The position numbers and the translations under genes were made by a program. This document shows positions 23,991 through 33,709 of a stretch of 38,392 nt of DNA, one piece after another. The stretch is from an uncultured Saprospiraceae bacterium. Lineage in GTDB: Bacteria > Bacteroidota > Bacteroidia > Chitinophagales > Saprospiraceae. The notes beneath the pieces were generated by a model that saw nothing but the letters and a program-made list of their open reading frames with translations, searched no databases and had not been told where the DNA came from. The DNA lies in assembly GCA_937926205.1 (NCBI GenBank), contig CALEYL010000003.1, forward strand, positions 1 to 38,392, written 5' to 3'. Positions within the stretch are counted from its first letter, which is position 1. Each line of letters begins with the position of its first letter.

Positions 23991-25025
23991 CTACACCACA
24001 GCGGTAAAAGGCCGCAGAAAACGCACATCACTTTCGAACAGCGAACGGATGTCGCTGATGCCGTAAAGGCGCAATGCCTGCCGTTCAATGCCCATTCCAA
24101 AAGCAAAGCCGGTATATTTTTTAGAGTCTATGCCACAGTTTTCCAACACTTGAGGATCTACCATCCCACAGCCAAGAATTTCAAGCCAACCGGTTCCTTT
24201 CGTCAGGCGGTAGGTTTGTTCGGTATCGGTGCCAAGATAAACGTCCATTTCTGCGCTGGGTTCCGTGAAAGGAAAATAGGATGGGCGCAGGCGGATTTTA
24301 GTCGCGCCAAACATTTCATTGGCAAAGTAATAAAGGGTTTGGCGAAGGTCGGCAAAAGACACGCCTTCATCCACGTACAAGCCTTCTACCTGGTGAAACT
24401 GGCAGTGCGACCGCGCCGAAATGGTTTCGTTGCGGTAAACGCGCCCGGGTGCAATGATGCGGATGGGCGGCTTCTGGGTAGTCATGGTGCGCGCCTGAAC
24501 CGGTGAGGTATGGGTACGCAGTAACATTTCAGTGCTGCCTTTCAGGTAAAAAGTATCCTGCATGTCGCGTGCAGGGTGATCTTCCGGCGTATTCATGGCC
24601 GTGAAGTTGTACCAGTCTGTCTCGATTTCAGGGCCTTCTGCCACCACATAGCCAATGCGTTCAAAAATGCTGATGATGCGGTTCAGTACAATAGAAACCG
24701 GATGGCGCGAACCCAATTCTATGGGTTCACCGGGCGCTGTAAGATCCAGATGCCCGGCAACGCCCTGCTCTGCCACACTTTCCAACTGCTCTTTCAGTGC
24801 ATTGTACTTGGTTTCTGCGGCTTGTTTGGCGCTGTTGATCAATTGGCCAAATTCGCGTTTCTGGTCGTTCGCTACATTTTTAATTTCGTCAAACAAGGGT
24901 TTGATGACATTTTTCGAGCCAACAAAGCGAATGCGAAATTGCTCCAAAGCCTCAGGCGTTTCCGGCGCTAAAGCTTCTATTTCCTTCAATACGGTTCTAA
25001 CCTGATCGAAAATTGCTGCAGACAT
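23991..25025 (-). CDS. pheS: phenylalanyl-tRNA synthetase alpha subunit
   Basis: The catalytic alpha chain, 344 residues, of the alpha2-beta2 class II synthetase that charges tRNA-Phe. Residues 1-85 form the coiled-coil tRNA-binding arm. The catalytic core begins at HPVSIVLNRIISIFERIGY. Motif 2 is FHQVEGLYVDEGVSFADLR, and motif 3 is GFAFGMGIERQALRLYGISDIR near the C-terminus. The partner pheT is not in the window, which is usual in Bacteroidota, where the two genes are often apart. A -7 box at 25095-25102 gives a leader of about 60 nt; I see no leader peptide or attenuator in it. Confidence 0.96.
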   Translation of the reverse strand: MSAAIFDQVRTVLKEIEALAPETPEALEQFRIRFVGSKNVIKPLFDEIKNVANDQKREFGQLINSAKQAAETKYNALKEQLESVAEQGVAGHLDLTAPGEPIELGSRHPVSIVLNRIISIFERIGYVVAEGPEIETDWYNFTAMNTPEDHPARDMQDTFYLKGSTEMLLRTHTSPVQARTMTTQKPPIRIIAPGRVYRNETISARSHCQFHQVEGLYVDEGVSFADLRQTLYYFANEMFGATKIRLRPSYFPFTEPSAEMDVYLGTDTEQTYRLTKGTGWLEILGCGMVDPQVLENCGIDSKKYTGFAFGMGIERQALRLYGISDIRSLFESDVRFLRPFTAVV

Positions 25026-25094
25026 AAAGGAACAGTTCTATTGACCATGGGCAGGTATCAGGTGCCCAACGGTCATGTTTTGGATTTTAAGCCG

Positions 25095-25102
25095 CAAAGG
25101 TA
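25095..25102 (-). promoter_or_regulatory. -7 box of pheS
   Basis: On the minus strand TACCTTTG, a perfect TAnnTTTG. A TTG at 25130-25128 is 25 nt upstream, longer than the usual spacing, so the -33 element is doubtful. The start site would be near 25088. Confidence 0.5.
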
Positions 25103-25133
25103 ATGATTTTAAGAAAAGCATGCACGTCAATCC

Positions 25134-25829
25134 TTATCTGTAAGGGCGACGATATGCCGCAGGAGCAGGCGGACGCGACCTCCTCAGGATGAGCCTGAAC
25201 CAGATTCCCGCCAATACGCCAAAAACAAAGCCGCCGATGTGCGCCCACCAGGCAACCCCGCTTGATTCGGCCGTTTGTACCCGAAGCGATGCCTGCCCAT
25301 TGAGCAACTGCTGGAAAACCCAAAAAAACAGAAACAGGAAAGCCGGGATGCGAAATGGGATAATAATGAACAGGAAGTGGATCCGGAATCCGGGAAAAAG
25401 CATCAGGTAGGCTCCCATAACAGCCGAAATAGCGCCACTGGCGCCAACCGTTGGAATCTCGCTGGACAGGTTGAAATAGATGTGCGCAACATGTGCTGCC
25501 AACCCGCCAAGTAAGTAAAAAGTAAAAAATCTGGGAGTGCCTATCAATGCTTCAATGTTGTCCGCAAATATCCAAAGGAACAACATGTTGCCAAACAAAT
25601 GAACCCAACCGCCATGCAGAAACATGCTGGTAATCAACGTGTACAAGTCCTCTCCCTGCATGATGTGGGCCGGAATAGCGGCATATTTCATCATAAAAGC
25701 ATTCTGAAGCGGCAGAGGGAGGGAAGCCTCGTAAAAAAATACAGCCAGGTTTATCGCAATGAGCGCATAACTAAACAACGGGAAATAGCCTCCTTTTACC
25801 TGGTCATCGCCATAGGGAATGATGATCAT
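25134..25829 (-). CDS. rhomboid-family intramembrane serine protease
   Basis: A polytopic membrane protease of 231 residues with six hydrophobic segments. The catalytic serine is Ser131 in TVGASGAISAVMG and the catalytic histidine is His197 in WWAHIGGFVFG. The family's HLFGNMLFLWIFADNIE motif (L1 loop and asparagine of the oxyanion site) lies near residues 79-93. It should cleave transmembrane segments within the inner membrane; the substrate is unknown. A short basic, proline-rich tail ends the protein. It lies between pheS and bshA on the same strand with gaps over 100 bp, so separate promoters are likely. Confidence 0.93.
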   Translation of the reverse strand: MIIIPYGDDQVKGGYFPLFSYALIAINLAVFFYEASLPLPLQNAFMMKYAAIPAHIMQGEDLYTLITSMFLHGGWVHLFGNMLFLWIFADNIEALIGTPRFFTFYLLGGLAAHVAHIYFNLSSEIPTVGASGAISAVMGAYLMLFPGFRIHFLFIIIPFRIPAFLFLFFWVFQQLLNGQASLRVQTAESSGVAWWAHIGGFVFGVLAGIWFRLILRRSRPPAPAAYRRPYR

Positions 25830-25944
25830 ACACGCCCGGTTTATTTTTTATCCTTTCAAAATAAAAGAAGCGCCAACCCTTGTTCATTCCAGGTATGGCT
25901 CACCCGACGAATTTAGTCCATTTGGCAAACTTTACCAAAAATAA

Positions 25945-27090
25945 TCAGGCGGTGACTTCCAGTTTGCTTTGTTTGAGTACTTCTTCGTAGTAGGCTTCGT
26001 ATTCCGGTACAATGAGATCGATGTCAAAGCGACGGGCCTGCTCCAGGGCATTTTTTCTGAATTGCTGCAGGGCAACATCGTCGCTCAGAATGTTGATGGC
26101 GTTTTGTGCCATTTGTTCGATATCACCGACATTGCTCAGGAAACCCGTTTGGCCATGGATGTTCAACTCCGGAAGTCCGCCGACATTGGTAGAAATAATG
26201 GGCACTTCACAGGCCATGGCTTCCAAAGCTGCAAGACCAAAGCTTTCACTTTCAGACGCCATGATGAACAAATCAGAAACGGCAAGTAATTCTTCCACGG
26301 CATCCTGCTTGCCCAAAAAACGAACTTCGTGACTAAGTCCGATTTTCCGGCACAATTCCTCCATGGCATGCCGTTCCGGTCCATCGCCAATCAATAGGAG
26401 TTTAGAGGGAATTTTATCGTAAACTTTCTTAAAAACGCAGATAACATCCTCAATGCGCTTTACCTTACGAAAATTGGAAATATGAGTCAGGATGCGCTCG
26501 CCATTCGGAGCAATGGCTTTTTTGAAATGATCCTTGTCTATCTTTTTGAAACGCTCGAAGTCAATGAAATTGTAGATGACCCGAATGTCCCTCTGGATGT
26601 CGAAGGCATCCAGCGTCTGTTGCCGCAGACTTTCTGACACTGCCGTAACACCATCCGATTTATTGATGGAAAAAGCCACCACCGGCGCGAAGGAGTTGTT
26701 GCTGCCAACCAGCGTAATGTCGGTACCGTGTAAGGTTGTCACAACCGGTATATAGCGCCCCTCGGTAAGCAATATCTTTTTAGCCATGTAGGCGACCGCA
26801 GCGTGCGGAATGGCATAATGCACATGCAGAATATCCAGGTCTTCGAACTTTACCACATCCACAAGTTTGCTGGCGAGCGCCGTATCGTAAGGCGGGTATT
26901 CAAACAAAGGATAATCCTCGCCACTTACTTCATGAAAGTATACATTTTCATGAAACACAGATAAGCGTGCCGGGCGCCGGTAAGTGATAAAGTGAATTTC
27001 ATGGCCTCTTTTAGCCAGTCCGAGGCCAAGTTCCGTTGCAACAACGCCACTGCCTCCATAAGTTGGATAACAAACAATTCCTATTTTCAT
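25945..27090 (-). CDS. bshA: N-acetyl-alpha-D-glucosaminyl L-malate synthase BshA
   Basis: A retaining GT4 glycosyltransferase of 381 residues that joins GlcNAc from UDP-GlcNAc to L-malate, the first step of bacillithiol synthesis. The N-terminus MKIGIVCYPTYGGSGVVATE is the BshA hallmark. HVHYAIPHAAVAY and TTLHGTDITLVGSN follow, and the nucleotide-sugar motif ESFGLAALEAMACEVPIIS closes the active site. I start it at the ATG at 27088-27090; an upstream in-frame ATG at 27144 would add 18 non-homologous residues. Bacillithiol is the main low-molecular-weight thiol in many Bacteroidota. bshB and bshC are not in the window. Confidence 0.95.
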   Translation of the reverse strand: MKIGIVCYPTYGGSGVVATELGLGLAKRGHEIHFITYRRPARLSVFHENVYFHEVSGEDYPLFEYPPYDTALASKLVDVVKFEDLDILHVHYAIPHAAVAYMAKKILLTEGRYIPVVTTLHGTDITLVGSNNSFAPVVAFSINKSDGVTAVSESLRQQTLDAFDIQRDIRVIYNFIDFERFKKIDKDHFKKAIAPNGERILTHISNFRKVKRIEDVICVFKKVYDKIPSKLLLIGDGPERHAMEELCRKIGLSHEVRFLGKQDAVEELLAVSDLFIMASESESFGLAALEAMACEVPIISTNVGGLPELNIHGQTGFLSNVGDIEQMAQNAINILSDDVALQQFRKNALEQARRFDIDLIVPEYEAYYEEVLKQSKLEVTA

Positions 27091-27178
27091 AATCCTGCTG
27101 ACGTGGTGATTGGGAAAATCGTGTGATTTCTTTGAAGGATACACTTATTTTTCGAAATGGTTTAAAAACGGAAACAAA

Positions 27179-27211
27179 GAAGGGGCACCCCTATGACCGG
27201 AATGCCCCTTC
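27179..27211 (-). terminator. hairpin terminator after the T9SS surface-protein gene
   Basis: A perfect 9-bp stem, GAAGGGGCA at 27179-27187 and TGCCCCTTC at 27203-27211, with a 15-nt loop. It lies 24 nt after the stop codon on the minus strand, followed by TTTGTTTCCG. The T-tract is modest. Confidence 0.65.
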
Positions 27212-27235
27212 AGACTTATCTTTTTATCAAAAAGA

Positions 27236-30082
27236 TCAATGCATTTTGATCAGTTTTTCTGTGTGTACCTGTCCGCCAGCGACAATGCGAACCAGATAAA
27301 GTCCGCCCTCATAATTACTCAGGTCCAGGCGGTAGTTGCCTTCGCGAACGTTCTGTTCCCGGGTTTCAAACAAGCTTTGACCGACATTGTTGATCAAAGT
27401 AATGCGGGCGTCGGTAGCTTCGCGGAAAACGACATGCAACAGCGCATCGCCAGAAGTCGGGTTAGGCGCAATGCGGATATCGCTGATCAGTCGCTCTGCT
27501 TCGCCGGTAGCTACGACAACGTCCACCATAGCAGCAACGACATCGCTGCAACCCGCTTTGTCTGTAACGGTGATCGTGTAAAATCCGGGAGCGAGGTTGT
27601 TCAGGCTTGTACCATTCTCGCCGCCACTGGTCCAGTTGTAGGTATAAGGCGCTTGTCCGTTGCTTGCGTCAATGGTAATGCGTCCGTCGCTGGCATTGGC
27701 TGCAGTAGCGCCGGTTGCGGTGGCAGTAAGCCCCAGCGTAGCAGGGCAACGCTTCAGGTTGATGTTGTCGAAATCAAACCAGTTATCACCACTACCCCAG
27801 GTGCTTTTAAACCGGAGCCGGATAGACTCCCCGTCGAAGGCATCCAGGCTGAGACGTACAGTCCGGAAGGCGGCAGAGGGAACGTGATTGCCGGAATTAA
27901 TGGTATAAAAAACATTGTAATTAGCGCCACAATCGGTGGAGATGAATACTTCGATTTTGTCATTAGGCCCGGGAACAAACGGCGTCGTTCCTGCCGACCA
28001 TACTGTAAGGCGGTAATCGAACAACAAGCTGTCACCCAAGGCTATCGGGCCATAAACAGTCGTCGTTACTTCAAAATTCTGGTCGCCCGAGTAAATATTA
28101 TCGCCAATAATGAACGATGAATTGTTGTGGGCGTTCGGGAAATAAATCGGGTTAAACTCTTCTGTTACCCAGCCTACTGGCAATGCGCCACTTTCAAAGT
28201 CTTCCACCAGCGGCAATTCCCTGGAGGTTGCAAAGGTGAAAGAAGTCGTGTCGTTCAGCTCAAAATCATCCGGAAAAGATGTCCAGACCACAATTTCGTA
28301 GCTACCTGCTCCCGATGAGTTGAATGGCACGGTAAACGTGTAGTTAACCTGCTGGTTTGGCCCTATACTGGTCGGGATTGTTTCTGTAACAACGTCGCCG
28401 CCATTGATCTGGTAAGAGACATCAAAACCTGTTTGTTGATTTGTCCCAAAGTTTCTGACAGTAACCGTAACCTGATCGTTTGCATCACCGCATACCGCTG
28501 TGGCCGTATGCCCGGCAGCAACGGCGCCAAGGTCATTAGCCAGTGGCGTAGCGATGAAGATATTATCAATGGCCATCCCTTTATTGATCACTGAAAAATC
28601 AGATGAAAACATAAAGCGGATGTTTACATTTGAAAAACCGGCAGCGCCCGTCAAAGTATTATAAGCAGTGACCCAGCCGGTAAATCCGCCAGTACCATCC
28701 CACCATTGATTGGTGGCATCGTTATACCAGTTCAGGCCTGTACCGTTGGTTCCAACTTTCGTCCAGGCAGAATCGGGATGTACCCGCATCTCTACCCATC
28801 CTTCATCACAACAAGCTTCGGAATCAAAGTACAAAGAAAAGGTCAGCCTCGGATCTTCCGTAAAGCTCGAAAAATCGTAGCAGGGCGAAATGATGGAAGA
28901 CATTTCGAGGTTGTTGTAATCCCCGGTCAGGTTGGTTACCCAGGCATTATTACCGCTTGCTGCAGCGGGAAGGTCAGCACTGGAGGGCGTTCCGAATGCC
29001 CAGGTTGAATTCACATTGGCACTTCCCTCGCCACGACGCCAGCCGCCTTTGCCGTCCTCGAAATTGTTGTAATGAGGAAATTCCGTTACAACAGGAACAC
29101 TCGTTACCAATACATGTGTGGTATCGTTACTCAGGTCGGAATCGCCGGGAAGCTCCGTCCAGGAAAGGATATTGTATTCGCCCGGCTCTGAAAAGTCGAA
29201 GGGCGTGTCAAATTCTATGGTATAAATGCTGTCTTTGCCCAATACCCCGGTAAAGAAACCGTCTAAAGGCTGTCCAACGGGTATCAGAACCCCGTTGATG
29301 CTGAATTGGAACGGGATGAGCGATTGCGGGGTGCCGCCAAAATTCTGGAGGGTCACGGTGAGTTGCTCAGAACCAAGACCGCATGCCGTTTGCGGAGCAG
29401 AAATGTCTACAATCCCGGTATCATTAGACCAAAGTGTCATAAAACTGAATGGTCCAATGGTGGTACTCGTGTCCCCATTGGCGCAAAGTACGGTGAGGTA
29501 GAACTCGTAAGCCGTGTGCTCCTGAAGGCCGTTCAGGCGTATTTTTTTGTCGGCTGCCATCGTTGTATTTCCGGTTCCGGGAGTAAAGCCAACCGTGTCA
29601 TACTCAACAAGATAAACCCCTTCAGGATCCGAGAACAACCAACTGAGGTCAGCCCGGAATGCACGTACATCGTCAACTGAAACGCTGGAAGGCGGAACCG
29701 CCGGACAAGAGGGGCAGTTCAACGTGGCATTAAAAACCATTCCTATATCGGGGTTAGGCCCATCGTTGAAAAGCAGGATGTTATCGGCGTCGTAAAAGAA
29801 GTAGGTGACTTCATTTTCCCATGCGCCACCAGCGTACGTGAAAGTAACGACGTCACCAGTCGTTATGGTGATTGGGAAAGATTCGAATATCCCGTCATCT
29901 GTTAAGTTGTTCAGGGTATAAACAGTGGGTGTGCCGTTTATAGTAATCGTCAGCGAGGCGCCATTCCAGCCGTCGCCAAAGCTGTCGAACAAGTCCAGTC
30001 GGTACTGGCAGGAAATCTGCCCCTGTAAACCAACGGACGTCATCATGAACAAAAAAAGACCAAGCGTAAAATGCCACTTCAT
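27236..30082 (-). CDS. T9SS-exported multidomain surface protein
   Basis: A secreted protein of 948 residues. A signal peptide (MKWHFTLGLFLFMMTSVGLQG) fixes the ATG at 30080-30082; an upstream open extension is not used. In order: a CQYRLDLFDSFGDGWNGASL domain (about 25-125), a fibronectin III-like domain (about 130-225), CARDB-like adhesive domains (about 230-330 and 530-620), a MAM/jellyroll-like domain (EDGKGGWRRGEG to about 520), a second jellyroll-like module (about 630-790) and a SprB-type repeat (APYTYNWTSGGENGTSLNNL, GFYTITVTDKAGC). The end is a type A T9SS sorting domain: IAPNPTSGDALL, then GGLYLVRIVAGG and EKLIK. It has no obvious enzyme domain, so a cell-surface adhesive or structural role is inferred. 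Confidence 0.88.
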   Translation of the reverse strand: MKWHFTLGLFLFMMTSVGLQGQISCQYRLDLFDSFGDGWNGASLTITINGTPTVYTLNNLTDDGIFESFPITITTGDVVTFTYAGGAWENEVTYFFYDADNILLFNDGPNPDIGMVFNATLNCPSCPAVPPSSVSVDDVRAFRADLSWLFSDPEGVYLVEYDTVGFTPGTGNTTMAADKKIRLNGLQEHTAYEFYLTVLCANGDTSTTIGPFSFMTLWSNDTGIVDISAPQTACGLGSEQLTVTLQNFGGTPQSLIPFQFSINGVLIPVGQPLDGFFTGVLGKDSIYTIEFDTPFDFSEPGEYNILSWTELPGDSDLSNDTTHVLVTSVPVVTEFPHYNNFEDGKGGWRRGEGSANVNSTWAFGTPSSADLPAAASGNNAWVTNLTGDYNNLEMSSIISPCYDFSSFTEDPRLTFSLYFDSEACCDEGWVEMRVHPDSAWTKVGTNGTGLNWYNDATNQWWDGTGGFTGWVTAYNTLTGAAGFSNVNIRFMFSSDFSVINKGMAIDNIFIATPLANDLGAVAAGHTATAVCGDANDQVTVTVRNFGTNQQTGFDVSYQINGGDVVTETIPTSIGPNQQVNYTFTVPFNSSGAGSYEIVVWTSFPDDFELNDTTSFTFATSRELPLVEDFESGALPVGWVTEEFNPIYFPNAHNNSSFIIGDNIYSGDQNFEVTTTVYGPIALGDSLLFDYRLTVWSAGTTPFVPGPNDKIEVFISTDCGANYNVFYTINSGNHVPSAAFRTVRLSLDAFDGESIRLRFKSTWGSGDNWFDFDNINLKRCPATLGLTATATGATAANASDGRITIDASNGQAPYTYNWTSGGENGTSLNNLAPGFYTITVTDKAGCSDVVAAMVDVVVATGEAERLISDIRIAPNPTSGDALLHVVFREATDARITLINNVGQSLFETREQNVREGNYRLDLSNYEGGLYLVRIVAGGQVHTEKLIKMH

Positions 30083-30112
30083 AAGCGATAGTTTTGATGT
30101 TGTCACTAAAAG

Positions 30113-30120
30113 CAAACTTA
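30113..30120 (-). promoter_or_regulatory. -7 box of the T9SS protein gene
   Basis: On the minus strand TAAGTTTG, a perfect TAnnTTTG, with start site near 30106 and about 24 nt to the ATG at 30082. A TTG at 30137-30135 is only 14 nt upstream of the box, so the -33 element is uncertain. Confidence 0.5.
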
Positions 30121-30251
30121 CGTCCGATGCGGGACAATCTAATGATTTTGCGATCATTAAATCTGACTGCGTCGGCATTCCGACTGATTTTCCGGACCTG
30201 CGCGATTGCTCATTTATTATTTCGAAAGCTAATCTATGAACTTTTCGGTCA

Positions 30252-30282
30252 ATGCAGCCCCCAAATTTATCCGGAGCTGCAT
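30252..30282 (-). terminator. hairpin downstream of mfd
   Basis: On the minus strand ATGCAGCTCC pairs with GGGGCTGCAT through 10 pairs including one G-U, with an 11-nt loop. It lies about 55 nt past the mfd stop. No T-tract follows, so terminator function is tentative. Confidence 0.4.
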
Positions 30283-30337
30283 CAAAATAATGCGGGAGGG
30301 TTCAAAATTAAAGTAAAATTATGGCGCAAACAGCGCT

Positions 30338-33300
30338 TTATATCGGTGCAACCTGTTCAATTTGCTTCAGCAGATGCGTCGCAGCACGCAAGCCCTTAAC
30401 GTCGTCGCGCACGAGAATGAGGCTTCGGGGCGATTGTTTCAAACTCAGCCCCTGGGCTTTGCCTTTTTCAGCGACATAGCTCAAAATGTGTTGAAAAACA
30501 GCACTTTCGTAATAGGGCGACTGTGGGTTTTCGACAAAATAGCAGCGCAGTTTGTTGTTCTTCAACGCTACCCGCTCGAAACCGAGGTTTTTGCAAACCC
30601 ATCTCAACCGCAAACCTTCAAACAACTCCTTCGCTTCTTTCGGCAGCCGGCCAAAGCGATCGGTTAGTTTTTCCTCAAATTTTGCAATGCCTTCTTCATT
30701 TTCAATGGCATCCAGTTCCGTGTACAGACTCAGGCGTTCCTGGGTGCTTTCCACGTACTCGTCCGGTAGCAGCATTTCGGCATCGGTTTCGATTTGCACG
30801 TCGCGAACAAATTTACGGTCTTTTTCCAATTCTTCTTTGAACAGATCGCGAAACTCATTTTCTTTCAACTCCTGAATGGCCTCATCCAGAATGCGCTGGA
30901 AAGTCTCAAATCCGATTTCTGAAATGAAGCCGCTTTGTTCGGCGCCGAGCAGATTGCCTGCTCCGCGGATGTCCATATCGCGCATGGCAATGGAAAACCC
31001 GCTGCCCAGTTCAGAAAACTCTTCCAGCGTGCGCAGGCGCTTGCGGGCGTCGGTTGTGAGCGTGGAAAGGGGCGGACTGAGCAGATAACAGAATGCTTTT
31101 TTATTGGAACGCCCTACCCGGCCCCGCAACTGGTGCAGGTCGCTCATGCCAAAATGATGGGCGTTTTGGATGAGGATGGTATTGGCGTTGGCAATGTCGA
31201 GACCGGTTTCGATGATGTTGGTGCAAACCAGCACGTCGTGCTGCCGTTCGATGAAAGCCAGCAGGGTTTCTTCCAGGTGGTGGGATTCCATTTGCCCGTG
31301 TGCAACCGCCACGTCAATGTCGGGGCACAGGCGCCGGATATGCGCAGCCGCTTCCTGCAGCGATTTGACGCGGTTGTGCACAAAAAAGACCTGCCCGCCC
31401 CGGTTGACCTCGTAATAGATGGCATCGCGAATCAATTCGTCGTTCGGCACCCGCACTTCGGTATGGATGGGCTGGCGGTTGGGTGGCGCCGTTCGGATGA
31501 CGGATAAGTCGCGCGCCGCCATCAGCGAAAATTGCAGGGTGCGCGGAATCGGCGTGGCGGTCAGCGTCAGCGTATCCACGTTTACGCGCAGGTTGCGCAG
31601 TTTTTCTTTGGCGGAAACGCCAAATTTTTGCTCTTCATCCACTACCAGCAGCCCAAGGTCTTTAAACTTCACTTCGTTGCTCAGCAGGGCGTGCGTGCCG
31701 ATGATGATCTCAACTTTGCCGTTTTTCAGGTCTTCAAAAATCTGCTTTTTCTCTTTCGCCGAACGGAATCGGTTGACGTATTCGATGTTTACATTGAATT
31801 CCTTCAACCGATCTGTAAAGGTCTGATGATGTTGCAGAGCGAGGATGGTGGTCGGTACCAAAACAGCCACCTGCTTGCCTTCGGTAACGGCTTTGAACGC
31901 AGCGCGGATCGCAACTTCGGTTTTGCCGAAACCCACATCGCCACAAATGAGGCGGTCCATCGGGAAGGGTTTCATCATGTCTTCCTTGACGTCGTTGGTG
32001 GCCTTAAACTGGTCGGGCGTATCTTCGTAAAGGAAAGAGGCTTCCATTTCGATCTGCAGGTAGCCGTCGGGCGCACAGGCGTATCCCGGCGCGGCGCGGC
32101 GTTTGGCGTATAGTTTGATCAGCTCTCCGGCGATGTCTTTGACCTGTTTTTTGGTCTTGTTTTTCAGGTTTTTCCAGGCTTCCGAACCGAGTTTGCTCAA
32201 CTGTGGCTCCGTGCCGTCTTTGCCGACGTAGCGCGATATTTTGTGCAGCGAATGGACGCTGACGTAAAGGATGTCGTTGTTTTTGTAAAACAGCCGCACC
32301 GATTCTTGCTGGTGGCCGTTGATGTTGATTTTTTCCAGCCCCGAAAACTTGCCGACGCCGTGGTCGATGTGGGTAACGAAATCACCGGGCTGCAATTCGT
32401 TCAGCAGCTTAACGTTCAGCGCAACATCGCGGGTAAAGCCCTGGCGCAGTTTGTAACGGTGAAAACGGTCAAAAATCTGATGGTCGGTATAGCAGGCCAC
32501 TTTCAGATCGAGGTCTATGAATCCCTGGTGGATGGCTTTGGTGATCGGCTGAAACTGCACATTGGCCTGCAGGTCTTCAAAAATGGCATAAAAGCGCTCG
32601 ATCTGCCGGGGGTTTTCCGTAAAAATAAAATTGCTGATGCGGCGCTCGGCATTGGCCGTCAGGTCTTTGATGAGCAGCTCGAAATGTTTGTTGAACGCCG
32701 GCTGCGCTTTGGCGTGGAAAGCCACGGTTTCGGAGAGGCGGAAATTTTCGGGCACGTCTTTCAGAAACAGGATCGGGAAGCGCTGGATGCCTTCCACCAC
32801 CTGAGCCGGCGTGGTGAACGCACCGTCGCGGAATATTTCGGCCAGTTCGCTTTCATCGATCACAGAAACGGTTTTCCGGAACTCAGCCGCCTTTTCAAAG
32901 CAGGTTTGCAGGCGATCCACGATCTGCTGAAAATCGCGCACCCAAATGACCGTATCGGACTTCAGGATTTCAAACAAGACCGTTTTCTGCGATTTGGAAA
33001 ACCGGGTGTTGATGTTGGGAATAATGGACACCCGCCCGATGTTTTGCACCGACAATTGGGTCAGCGGATCGAAAGTGCGGATGCTTTCTACCTGGTCGTC
33101 GAACAGTTCAACGCGGTAGGGATATTCGTTGCCGTAGGTGTAAATGTCAACGATGCCGCCGCGCACGGAAAACTGGCCGGGTTCGTATACGAAATCTTCG
33201 CGGCGAAACCCGTATTCCATCAATACCTCGAAAATGGTGTCCATTTGCACCGTTTCTTTTACCGTCAGATCGATGCGGTCGGCGTCCAGGGCTGCGGGCG

Positions 33301-33709
33301 ATACGACCTGCTCAAACAGGGCTTCCGGGTAGGTCACCACAATTTCGCCATTGGCCAGAGAGGTGGCAATTTTATTGATGGTTTCGGTGCGCTGCAGCAC
33401 GTTGGTGTTGTTCAGCGCCTCAAAAAAAGCCGGGCGTTTGAAGGAATCGGGAAAGAAGTGAACGGGCTTTTTTTCGAGCAGGTTGGCCAGGGTATTTTGC
33501 ACGTAGGCCGCCTCTTCTTTGTCGTCGGCGATGAACAGGTGGCTGCCCGGTTTGGCGCGGTACAGTCCCGACAGGACAAAGCATTCCTGCGATCCGCTCA
33601 TCCCGGTTAATTGAAAACGGGGCGAGTCAAGGATTTCCAGGTTTTGCGCCATGCGGCGCACCTGTGGGCTTTCGCTGTAGCGCAGCAACAATTGCTCTAA
33701 TGCATTCAC
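30338..33709 (-). CDS. mfd: transcription-repair coupling factor Mfd (GTG start)
   Basis: A DNA translocase of 1123 residues that removes stalled RNA polymerase at lesions and recruits UvrA. In order: an N-terminal UvrB-like module with YEPGQFSVRGGIVDIYTYGNEYPYRVELFDD (about 160-195), an RNA-polymerase-interacting domain (LQPGDFVTHIDHGVGKFSGLEKI, about 435-460), superfamily 2 helicase motifs (Walker A ICGDVGFGKTEVAIRAA, Walker B VVDEEQKFGV, motif III TLTATPIPRTLQFS, motif VI QLRGRVGRS), and a C-terminal UvrA-inhibitory TRCF domain. The start is GTG at 33707-33709; the nearby ATG is out of frame. The length is normal. A near-consensus -7 (TATTTTCG, 33721-33714) lies almost at the start codon and is probably not used. 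Confidence 0.96.
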   Translation of the reverse strand: MNALEQLLLRYSESPQVRRMAQNLEILDSPRFQLTGMSGSQECFVLSGLYRAKPGSHLFIADDKEEAAYVQNTLANLLEKKPVHFFPDSFKRPAFFEALNNTNVLQRTETINKIATSLANGEIVVTYPEALFEQVVSPAALDADRIDLTVKETVQMDTIFEVLMEYGFRREDFVYEPGQFSVRGGIVDIYTYGNEYPYRVELFDDQVESIRTFDPLTQLSVQNIGRVSIIPNINTRFSKSQKTVLFEILKSDTVIWVRDFQQIVDRLQTCFEKAAEFRKTVSVIDESELAEIFRDGAFTTPAQVVEGIQRFPILFLKDVPENFRLSETVAFHAKAQPAFNKHFELLIKDLTANAERRISNFIFTENPRQIERFYAIFEDLQANVQFQPITKAIHQGFIDLDLKVACYTDHQIFDRFHRYKLRQGFTRDVALNVKLLNELQPGDFVTHIDHGVGKFSGLEKININGHQQESVRLFYKNNDILYVSVHSLHKISRYVGKDGTEPQLSKLGSEAWKNLKNKTKKQVKDIAGELIKLYAKRRAAPGYACAPDGYLQIEMEASFLYEDTPDQFKATNDVKEDMMKPFPMDRLICGDVGFGKTEVAIRAAFKAVTEGKQVAVLVPTTILALQHHQTFTDRLKEFNVNIEYVNRFRSAKEKKQIFEDLKNGKVEIIIGTHALLSNEVKFKDLGLLVVDEEQKFGVSAKEKLRNLRVNVDTLTLTATPIPRTLQFSLMAARDLSVIRTAPPNRQPIHTEVRVPNDELIRDAIYYEVNRGGQVFFVHNRVKSLQEAAAHIRRLCPDIDVAVAHGQMESHHLEETLLAFIERQHDVLVCTNIIETGLDIANANTILIQNAHHFGMSDLHQLRGRVGRSNKKAFCYLLSPPLSTLTTDARKRLRTLEEFSELGSGFSIAMRDMDIRGAGNLLGAEQSGFISEIGFETFQRILDEAIQELKENEFRDLFKEELEKDRKFVRDVQIETDAEMLLPDEYVESTQERLSLYTELDAIENEEGIAKFEEKLTDRFGRLPKEAKELFEGLRLRWVCKNLGFERVALKNNKLRCYFVENPQSPYYESAVFQHILSYVAEKGKAQGLSLKQSPRSLILVRDDVKGLRAATHLLKQIEQVAPI

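Larger units (their letters stand above)
30083..30337. other. spacer between mfd and the T9SS protein gene
   Basis: This gap of 255 bp holds the -7 box at 30113-30120 and a hairpin at 30252-30282, both listed. I see no gene. Confidence 0.5.

Noticed and set aside
27239..28120. Plus-strand open frame of 293 codons opposite the T9SS protein
   Set aside because: Antisense shadow of the sorting tail and SprB-type repeat; no domain and no promoter.
32243..33610. Long plus-strand open frame of 455 codons inside mfd
   Set aside because: It is the antisense shadow of a clearly conserved gene; its translation has no recognisable motif.
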